A DNA stretch of 7,232 bases from an uncultured Coriobacteriaceae bacterium (GTDB lineage Bacteria; Actinomycetota; Coriobacteriia; Coriobacteriales; Eggerthellaceae), in the NCBI GenBank assembly GCA_946623915.1, contig CAMORQ010000094.1, positions 1-7,232 of the forward strand, in the 5' to 3' direction. Positions within the stretch are counted from its first letter, which is position 1, and the number at the start of each line of letters is the position of its first letter. The notes below the pieces were generated by a model. That model was not told where the DNA came from. It searched no databases and was given only the letters and a program-made list of their open reading frames with translations. Of the stretch, positions 1 to 5,949 are shown in pieces. A program made the position numbers and the translations under genes.

Positions 1-1955
1 ACGCGCACGTAGGCCTTCTGCTTGCCGGCAAGGCCTGATATGCGCACGCCGTATGTGCCCGAGTTCACAATGGGCAGCGGCTTGCCCGCTTCCTTGAAGT
101 TGTAGAGGGTGCCCGCCTGGCCTTCGGAGACGAACAGCACCTGAATCTCGTCTGCTTCCCGCACGGCGTAGTCGATAACGGCGCGGTTCACCAACACGTT
201 AAACTTCCCCTCGAAGGGAGCCGCATCCAGAAGCTCCTTCGAAACCGCCGCCACGTCGAAGGCTTCGCCCACATGCCGCGCCTCGTCTTGCCCGTCGAGC
301 ATCGCAAATGGCACCACCTGGTAATTCGCTAGGCCGTCGGCATCCGGGGCGTAGAGCCGCGTTTTGTACACCTTGTGGATGATGCTCGGGAAGGTGGCGC
401 GCCAGATAGGCTGGTCGTTTTCGTCGAGCTCCATCATCAGGGCCTCGATGTAGTCGCTGTCCATAATGCCAGTGTCGCCACCTGCGCTGTAAGCCTCTTC
501 CTTTACGGCAGAACCGTAGCTCACCAGTTTGTGGCCGCCCTCCAGAAACTCCAAGCTGCCGCTCATCTTCGAGAGGACTTTCTTGTCGGCGTCGTGGGTC
601 CACAGCGTGCGGACGGTGCGGGCCTGCTCGTCAACCTCCAGGATCTCGTTGGATGAGTAATGGCCCGCGAGTGCGGAAACGGTCTGCTCGGGCGCCAGGA
701 AATCCACATCGTTGTTGTGATAAGCAATGGTGCCGTCGGGCATGAACTGAACGGCATGCTGGCCATAGGGGTAGCGCGTAGCATCGGTGGGGGTAAGCAG
801 GTACTCGTGCAGCTCGTTAGGCACCTTGGCAGGGTCGGCGAAAATCCACTTGATCTTCCCCGACTCCAGGTTTGCGCGCACCAGCATCCCCGTGGCACGC
901 ACCGATACCACCACATCGCCGCTTTCCTCGTCGTAGTCGAGCCCGTTGATGGTGAAGTTGAACTTGCCCTGGCTATCCAGCAGCGATTCGGCCCAATCCG
1001 GTGCCAAGCTGTGGAACAGCTCGTAGAAATCGAGCATGGCCGTAAGCTCCATGGTCTGCGCATCGGCAGAATACACGATTGCTTGCAGGAAGGGCGAATC
1101 GTCATCGCTGCCTGGCAGCAAGAACTCCGACTCGCCGTGAATGCGCTCTATCTCGTGGTGGTAGCCATATTCGCCCACGTATTGCGCGTACACCTTGCCC
1201 AAATAATCCATCTCCAAAAAGCTCGCGTAGTTGATGCGGATGCCGCTGATGCCCTGGTAGGGATCGCTTATCAGGAAGTGCCCGTTATCCAAAAACACCA
1301 CGGCACCTTCGTTGTCGGCTGTGTCCAAGTACCACAGCAGCCGACCATCCGCATCGAAGACGGATGTCTTTTGGTAGTCGGGCGACACCAGGAACAGATC
1401 ATCAGTTTCGCCAAGCCGGTTTTCCGCTACGTTGATCACCGCGCCGCTGAACTTTTCGGTTTCGATAGTGAGGGTAGTGGTGGCGCCCGCATCATCGGTG
1501 AGCACTACTTCGTTGGCGAAGCCGTCGTAGAGCCCGTACACCGGAATGGCATGCTGCTTCGAGCTTTCGAAGCGCACAGGATCGCCCCCGTTGACGGAAA
1601 GCTCGATGCCTGTTTCGGCTTCCGTCTGGAAGATGACCAGCGCACTAAGCGGCGCCAGGTAGTAGGGGTTTTGCAACACCAGCGGGTTGGCGAAGGTGTT
1701 GCGCGCATTGGCCAGTTCTTGTGCTATGCGCTCGTCCGCTTCTTGCTGGACGAACAAGAGGTTGTCCATGGTGTCGAATTCTTCGTCGCTGTTCTTGAAG
1801 TACGGGTTGCCCGGCACGTACTGGCACCCTGCGAGCGCCAGGGCTACGGCCAGGCAGAGCAGGATGGCAACAAGGTGCACCGACAAAGCACGAAGCACCG
1901 CGCACTCGGGCTTTTCGACAAGCCGTATGTTCACGAAAGAGGGAGCAGGCAGCAC
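1..1955 (-). CDS. Arylsulfotransferase (AssT/ASST)-family lipoprotein, C-terminus beyond left edge
   Basis: The minus strand reads open without a stop from 1955 to the left edge (651 codons). The family transfers sulfate from one phenolic sulfate ester to another phenol without PAPS, through a sulfohistidine in a beta-propeller. I chose the GTG start at 1955 because an AAAGGA-type ribosome site lies 7 bases upstream. Residues 1-43 form a signal peptide ending in lipobox LAGC (Cys44), so the protein should be anchored outside the membrane. Residues about 92-172 resemble the family's N-terminal beta-sandwich (NPYYLAPLSALVIF), and the propeller follows. Family motifs seen: YHHEIE (His266/His267), INGLDYD (Asn337), SVRATG (Arg353) and YGQHAVQF (His400, the likely sulfated histidine). 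The position expected to carry another active-site histidine, two residues before Asn337, is Thr335. Cys44 is the only cysteine in the visible mature part, so the disulfide of the E. coli enzyme is absent. Family assignment is firm; substrate and activity are unknown. Confidence 0.85.
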   Translation of the reverse strand, partial: MLPAPSFVNIRLVEKPECAVLRALSVHLVAILLCLAVALALAGCQYVPGNPYFKNSDEEFDTMDNLLFVQQEADERIAQELANARNTFANPLVLQNPYYLAPLSALVIFQTEAETGIELSVNGGDPVRFESSKQHAIPVYGLYDGFANEVVLTDDAGATTTLTIETEKFSGAVINVAENRLGETDDLFLVSPDYQKTSVFDADGRLLWYLDTADNEGAVVFLDNGHFLISDPYQGISGIRINYASFLEMDYLGKVYAQYVGEYGYHHEIERIHGESEFLLPGSDDDSPFLQAIVYSADAQTMELTAMLDFYELFHSLAPDWAESLLDSQGKFNFTINGLDYDEESGDVVVSVRATGMLVRANLESGKIKWIFADPAKVPNELHEYLLTPTDATRYPYGQHAVQFMPDGTIAYHNNDVDFLAPEQTVSALAGHYSSNEILEVDEQARTVRTLWTHDADKKVLSKMSGSLEFLEGGHKLVSYGSAVKEEAYSAGGDTGIMDSDYIEALMMELDENDQPIWRATFPSIIHKVYKTRLYAPDADGLANYQVVPFAMLDGQDEARHVGEAFDVAAVSKELLDAAPFEGKFNVLVNRAVIDYAVREADEIQVLFVSEGQAGTLYNFKEAGKPLPIVNSGTYGVRISGLAGKQKAYVR

Positions 1956-2008
1956 GGCAGTTTCCTTTCGTCGCTGTTGTTCGTATAGGATACCAGGAGT
2001 TGCCCATA

Positions 2009-2024
2009 CGCTATCATGGTAGCG
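2009..2024. promoter_or_regulatory. Candidate operator palindrome in divergent intergenic region
   Basis: The 16 bases CGCTATCATGGTAGCG are palindromic except for one mismatched pair (T2014 against G2019): arms CGCTA/TAGCG enclose a self-complementary CATG core. The site sits about midway in the 95-bp gap between the divergent sulfotransferase and glycosyltransferase starts. A TATCAT sequence (2012-2017) inside it could be a -10 box for the rightward operon, but I see no convincing -35 box at the right distance. A dimeric repressor or activator controlling one or both directions is inference. Confidence 0.3.
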
Positions 2025-2050
2025 AACAAGACGATGCTCCAAGGAAGCAT

Positions 2051-2815
2051 ATGGCGCCCATACTATATTTCGTAGTTCCCTGTTTCAACGAAGAAGCGGT
2101 TCTGCCGCTTACCGTGGTAGAGCTTGTCGACAAGATCGAAGAGCTTGTGGGCGCAGGAGCAATCGCCGCGCAGAGCAAGGCGCTCTTAGCAGACGACGGC
2201 AGCCCCGATGGCACCTGGGCCCTTATTCAGCAAGCGTCCGCAGCATATCCGGCGGTCGAAGGCATATCCCTTGCAAAGAACTACGGGCAGCAGCTTGCTC
2301 TCTACGCCGGCATGCTCGAAGCGAACGACCGATGCGAGGTGTGCATTACGCTCGACGCGGACGGACAGGAAGACCTTGCGGCTGTAGACAGCATGCTCGA
2401 TGCGTATTCTTGCGGCAACGACATCGTGTACGGCGTGCGGAAGAGCCGCAGCGTAGACGGCGTGTTCAAGAGGCTGACGGCTACCGCTTACTACCAACTG
2501 CTTGCCCTAAGCGGCACGAAAACAGTCAGGGGGCATGCCGACTATCGACTAGTTTCCGCAGAGGCCATCAAGCTGTTGGAAACCATGCCGAAGAAGACAG
2601 TTTTCTTGCGTGGCGACCTCCTGCGGCTACCCCTGCAAAGCGCAACCGTGGGGTTCGAACGCAGGCGGCGACTTGCAGGAAAAACGAAGTACCCGCTGCA
2701 CAAGATGCTGCGCCTCGCGCTCGATGGCTTCGCGAGCAACCGCGCGTCTTCCAGGCAAAATGGCAGCACGGTAGCCTACGAAATCGCCGACCGCACAAGC
2801 AGAGAAGGCGCATAG
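2051..2815 (+). CDS. Family 2 glycosyltransferase, GtrB/CsbB/DPM1-like, without C-terminal membrane helices
   Basis: This encodes 254 residues of a GT-A-fold polyprenyl-phosphate glycosyltransferase, the type that moves a sugar from a nucleotide sugar to undecaprenyl phosphate at the inner membrane face. ATG 2051 is chosen because AAGGA lies 5-6 bases upstream and the protein then begins directly at the first strand (ILYFVVPCFNEE). Seen in order: PCFNEE (10-15), ADDGSPDGT (47-55), LDADGQ with Asp102/Asp104 (the metal-binding DXD region), ADYR (163-166), FLRG (185-188) and RRRRLAGKTKYPLHKML (204-220). Relatives usually run past 300 residues and end in two transmembrane helices. Here the similarity stops near LALDG (222-226), and a polar 28-residue tail follows with no hydrophobic stretch. 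Neither alternate frame restores helices before the next gene. The TAG stop abuts the yfhO ATG, so the two are almost certainly co-transcribed and translationally coupled. The sugar donor cannot be read from sequence. Confidence 0.9.
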   Translation: MAPILYFVVPCFNEEAVLPLTVVELVDKIEELVGAGAIAAQSKALLADDGSPDGTWALIQQASAAYPAVEGISLAKNYGQQLALYAGMLEANDRCEVCITLDADGQEDLAAVDSMLDAYSCGNDIVYGVRKSRSVDGVFKRLTATAYYQLLALSGTKTVRGHADYRLVSAEAIKLLETMPKKTVFLRGDLLRLPLQSATVGFERRRRLAGKTKYPLHKMLRLALDGFASNRASSRQNGSTVAYEIADRTSREGA

Positions 2816-5242
2816 ATGGCGAAGTCGAAAGAAACAATACGCCGCTACGCAGAATTGCCCGCAGCCTTTCTGGCGCCTGTGGTTATTCTGGCTGCCGTAT
2901 TCCTTGCCTACGGCGTGTACCCCTTTGGCGAACGAACCATCGTCAGCGGCGACCTTGCCCATCAATACCTGCCCATCATGGCTGAATTGCAACGCTCGAT
3001 AGGCGAACCCGGAGGCCTTTTCTACACCTTCAACGCGGGCTTGGGCACCGACTTCTATGCCTTGAGCACCTACCAAAACGCAAGCCCTGTCACCTGGCTG
3101 TTCTTGGCGCTGTTTCCTGCCGACAAGCTGGTGCTGTGCGCCACGCTCATGATCATGGTGAAGGCGGGCCTGATTTCCTGCGCCATGTGCTGGTACCTGA
3201 AAAAGCTTGCGGGCATTTCGCAAGGAACCACCTGTGCGTTCGCGCGAATAGCCCTCTCCCTGTTCTACGCCCTGGGCGCCTACGTGCTTGCCTACTGTGC
3301 TCATATCATGTGGCTCGACACGCTTATCCTGTTGCCCATCGTGGTATGGGGCCTGCGCTGCGCCATGGACAAAGGTGGTGCGGGCGACGACGCAAACACG
3401 GGCACGGGCGGCACTGCGAACACGGGCGCCGGCGGCACTGCGAACACGGGCGTTGGCGGCAACATGCTCTACGTTATCTCCCTAGCGCTCATGCTCTTCA
3501 CCAACTACTACACGGGGCTTATGGCGTGCCTGTTCCTTGTGTTCTACTTCTTCGTGCACTATATAGGTGAGCGCAAGAGCGACCTTGTGCTCACGTTCGC
3601 ACGCATTGCCGCGCTTTCCCTCCTTGCCGCCGCTATGGCAGCCATCGTGCTCGTGCCCACCTTCTTCGCCCTGCGACAAACGGGCAGCTTCGCCATCCTG
3701 GGCACGGGGCTGGTTGATGTTCAGGACGAAGGCGCATCGGGCCTGTTCTATTACAGCATCCCCGTCCACTTCGCGCAGCTGCTTCCCAACAGCCCGCTTA
3801 CCATACTCGATGGGCCGGCCAACATCTACGCAGGGCTTGTCACGATCGTCTTGCTGGTATTGTTCACCACCAACAACGGCATCGACTGGCGCAAACGAAT
3901 CGCGAAGAGTGCCCTGATACTGTTTCTGTTCGCGAGCACCAACGTGGTCCCGCTCGATTTGTTCTGGAACTTCTTCCACGTGCCCAACATGTTCCCTGGC
4001 CGCTATGCATTTCTGCTCGCCTTCATGCTGGTCGAGGTCGCATCGGAGTCGCTTGCGCATATCAAGACTGCGAATATAAAGGACCTGACCGCAGCCTTTG
4101 TTTGCGTCCTCGCGCTTTACCTGCTGGCGTTTCTGGGAGGGGGCGTTGGCGCAGCCGATACGCGCTTCATGCTCTTCAGCGGCGTCGCGCTTGTGGTGCT
4201 GTATGGCTTCGTGCTTATCGTCATGCGCGGTACCGACGGCAACATCCGCACGCAGCTATTGGCGATGGTCATGGTGTTCGAAGTTGTACTGGCGGCCTTC
4301 CACGGTATAGGCGCAAACGAGATTGTGCAGAAAGATACCTATCGAACCCAGGGTGAAGCGGTAGCCAGCCTGCTGGAGACGGTCGAACAGGACGACCCGT
4401 TCGCCCGCGTTGAGATTGTCGATACAGACAATTCGAATGCACCCCTCGTTTACGACTACAAAGGGGCGTCCGTGTTCGCCTCGTCGGTGCCGGAGAGCAC
4501 CTTCGTGCTCCTCAATGGTCTGATGAGCGACCGCCCGATGCAAAGCATGCGCTCGTTCACCTATGGGGCGCCCTATGCCGTATCCGACGCCATCGCAAAC
4601 ATCGGCTATTACATCTCGCTCAGCGGCAAGCTCGACGTTCCCTGGCTCGAAGAGCGTGACCAAGTGGATGGCTGCTACCTCTACGAAAGCCCGTACCACA
4701 CCTCGGTGGGCTATCTGCTTCCCGAAGGCATTGCGCAGTGGCGGCTCGACGCCCCACGCGAAGAAGTGCTCAACGGCTTCGTTTCCCTGGCAACGGGCGG
4801 GCAGAACGCAACGGGCCGGGTGCCAAGCGGGCAGGAAAACAACCAGGCCAAGGGCCAAACAGCACCTGCGCACATCGCACAAAGCTCCGGCGAAGTCGAC
4901 ATAGACGCATGGAGCGAGGCCTACCCGCAGATCTTCACCGACCTGCTGCAGGTGAGTGAAATGCAGGGCAACCGGCTAGCGGGTACTATCCATGCGCACA
5001 CAGACGGCGTGTTCATGACCACCATCCCTTACAGCGAAGGATGGCAGGTGAACGTGGATGGTGCGGTAGTTGAAAACGCAAACGCCGTGGCCGCCTTTGT
5101 TTCCTTCCCGCTATCTGCTGGGCAACACACTATTGAGATGACGTATACGCCGAAGGGCTTCGTGCTAGGATCCATCCTGACCCTTGCCGCAATCGCTCTA
5201 GCGACCGTTATTCCAATCAGGAAGTCTTGGGTTCGAAACTAA
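2816..5242 (+). CDS. yfhO: YfhO-family polytopic membrane glycosyltransferase (GT-C type)
   Basis: This encodes 808 residues of the YfhO family. In Bacillus and Staphylococcus, YfhO is the extracellular transferase that moves sugar from undecaprenyl phosphate onto lipoteichoic acid. The start ATG abuts the upstream stop, with AGAAGG 7 bases before it. Helix 1 (about 14-35) is followed by the family signature SGDLAHQYLP with Asp46, the likely outward-facing catalytic acid, then GGLFYTFNAGLGTDFYALSTY (67-87). A second conserved acid appears in MWLDT (Asp168). About a dozen more hydrophobic segments run to residue 497. Residues about 498-782 form a large extracellular domain ending in the typical YfhO close (IPYSEGWQVNVDG, then a TYTPKGF motif), followed by a last helix (783-801) and a basic tail. 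Two oddities are a Gly/Thr/Asn repeat loop at 194-215 and a Gly/Gln-rich linker at about 660-692. The pairing with the preceding glycosyltransferase supports a role in surface-polymer glycosylation; the acceptor is unknown. Confidence 0.92.
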   Translation: MAKSKETIRRYAELPAAFLAPVVILAAVFLAYGVYPFGERTIVSGDLAHQYLPIMAELQRSIGEPGGLFYTFNAGLGTDFYALSTYQNASPVTWLFLALFPADKLVLCATLMIMVKAGLISCAMCWYLKKLAGISQGTTCAFARIALSLFYALGAYVLAYCAHIMWLDTLILLPIVVWGLRCAMDKGGAGDDANTGTGGTANTGAGGTANTGVGGNMLYVISLALMLFTNYYTGLMACLFLVFYFFVHYIGERKSDLVLTFARIAALSLLAAAMAAIVLVPTFFALRQTGSFAILGTGLVDVQDEGASGLFYYSIPVHFAQLLPNSPLTILDGPANIYAGLVTIVLLVLFTTNNGIDWRKRIAKSALILFLFASTNVVPLDLFWNFFHVPNMFPGRYAFLLAFMLVEVASESLAHIKTANIKDLTAAFVCVLALYLLAFLGGGVGAADTRFMLFSGVALVVLYGFVLIVMRGTDGNIRTQLLAMVMVFEVVLAAFHGIGANEIVQKDTYRTQGEAVASLLETVEQDDPFARVEIVDTDNSNAPLVYDYKGASVFASSVPESTFVLLNGLMSDRPMQSMRSFTYGAPYAVSDAIANIGYYISLSGKLDVPWLEERDQVDGCYLYESPYHTSVGYLLPEGIAQWRLDAPREEVLNGFVSLATGGQNATGRVPSGQENNQAKGQTAPAHIAQSSGEVDIDAWSEAYPQIFTDLLQVSEMQGNRLAGTIHAHTDGVFMTTIPYSEGWQVNVDGAVVENANAVAAFVSFPLSAGQHTIEMTYTPKGFVLGSILTLAAIALATVIPIRKSWVRN
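3395..3460 (+). repeat. 24-bp in-frame minisatellite within yfhO
   Basis: The tandem unit AACACGGGC-NNN-GGCGGCACTGCG is present about 2.75 times: 3395-3418, 3419-3442 and a partial copy 3443-3460. The copies differ only at the central codon (ACG, GCC, GTT). Each unit encodes Asn-Thr-Gly-X-Gly-Gly-Thr-Ala, giving a flexible loop at residues 194-215 between membrane segments. Arg181 and Lys186 just before it suggest a cytoplasmic location by the positive-inside rule. Because the period is a multiple of three, gain or loss of units would preserve the frame. Confidence 0.9.
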
Positions 5243-5843
5243 GCTGCAGAGCTCTCCTAAAGAAACAGGTCGTCGGCGGAAGCTCGTTTTGCACGACGTT
5301 CCAATGGCTATTGTGCGCAAGCCCGTTCATGGTAACCATGGTTATATGGACCGCTTTGCGCGTACCTGCTTCAGATACGAACGCGGCAAGCTTGTTACGC
5401 AGCGATTCTTCGCCTGCCTTGTCTATGGCAAACTCGCCGTCCGTGCATTTCATCTCGCAGAGGTTGACAACGCCATCGGCCCGGTCGATGACAAGGTCTA
5501 CCTGTACGCCTGGGTCCGCGTGCGTACTGCGCCAGGCGCTTTCGGTACTTGCGACCCCCTCCACACGCGGGGCCTCTTTCACCTGCCTTGCATGAAGGAG
5601 GCATACAAGTTCGAACGCATTGCCGCGCCAGGCATAGTAGGCGGGCGTGTTCAGGCGGTCGACCCACGAGCTGGAAACATTGCCTTCCAAGAACTGTATG
5701 CTGAACAGGATAAACGGGTCGATGCGTAACACCATTGCAGACGAGAGCGGACCCAGGCTTGACGTTGCGCACGCTCTTAGCGCGTTTTTGCGGTTAACGG
5801 GCGCTGAATTGTGCAGGCAAATGGCCTTGTCCATACGGCCCAT
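5217..5843 (-). pseudogene. Remnant of DUF234-type AAA ATPase (C-terminal PD-(D/E)XK-like domain only)
   Basis: A 208-residue open frame matches only the C-terminal part of the ATPases that join an archaeal-type ATPase domain to a DUF234 nuclease-like domain. Similarity starts near residue 41 (IDPFILFSIQFLEG) and continues through AWRGNAFELVCLLH, VQVDLVIDR, LCEMK and RKAVHITMVT. Glu78, Asp116, Glu130 and Lys132 fit a PD-(D/E)XK arrangement. The whole N-terminal ATPase with its Walker motifs is missing, the first 40 residues are unlike the family, and the ATG at 5843 has no recognisable ribosome site. Near the end (about 5276) a one-base shift is evident: in the adjacent frame the sequence reads ADDLFL followed by stop at 5257-5259, a typical family ending. 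The present frame instead runs on into the yfhO 3' end. This is most simply a decaying gene fragment; a functional short protein is unlikely. Confidence 0.75.
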
Positions 5844-5870
5844 TGCGCAATAGGGGAACGCAAAATCTGC

Positions 5871-5899
5871 TTCATCGGCATCGCGCTATGACGTACAAT
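5871..5899 (+). promoter_or_regulatory. Candidate sigma-70-type promoter for the surface protein gene
   Basis: TACAAT at 5894-5899 differs from the -10 consensus at one base. A weak -35 match, TTCATC (5871-5876), lies 17 bases upstream. Transcription would begin near 5906 and leave a leader of about 45 bases before the strong ribosome site of the gene at 5950. The site is predicted only from sequence similarity; the -35 box is poor. Confidence 0.4.
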
Positions 5900-5949
5900 A
5901 TGCGGAACAAGAAATGCATGTGAAAGCAACGTATTCGCAGGAGGCTTCC

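Noticed and set aside
660..1988. Long 442-codon open frame on the plus strand opposite the sulfotransferase
   Set aside because: Its His/Val/Gln-rich composition without domains is typical of the antisense frame of a GC-rich gene, and the minus strand gives a coherent arylsulfotransferase with a lipobox and family motifs.
2000..2050. Upstream ATG at 2000 for the glycosyltransferase
   Set aside because: It would add 17 residues unlike the family before the first strand; ATG 2051 has a good ribosome site and begins directly at the conserved start.
2332..2985. 217-codon plus-strand frame overlapping the glycosyltransferase and yfhO
   Set aside because: Arg/His-rich translation without any recognisable motif; it is an out-of-frame shadow of two well-supported genes. 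I also checked it as a possible frameshifted source of the missing helices and found none.
5230..5290. Possible bidirectional terminator between yfhO and the convergent remnant
   Set aside because: Only short restriction-like palindromes (CTGCAG, GAGCTC) are present; no stable stem followed by a T-run is visible on either strand.
5328..5340. Palindrome CATGGTAACCATG with overlapping TAACCATGGTTA
   Set aside because: It lies within the coding remnant at the family's usual ITMVT segment, so codon content explains it, and no promoter or gene start is next to it.
5227..5729. Plus-strand open frames of 122 and 146 codons after yfhO
   Set aside because: They are antisense to the ATPase remnant, have no ribosome site and show no motif.
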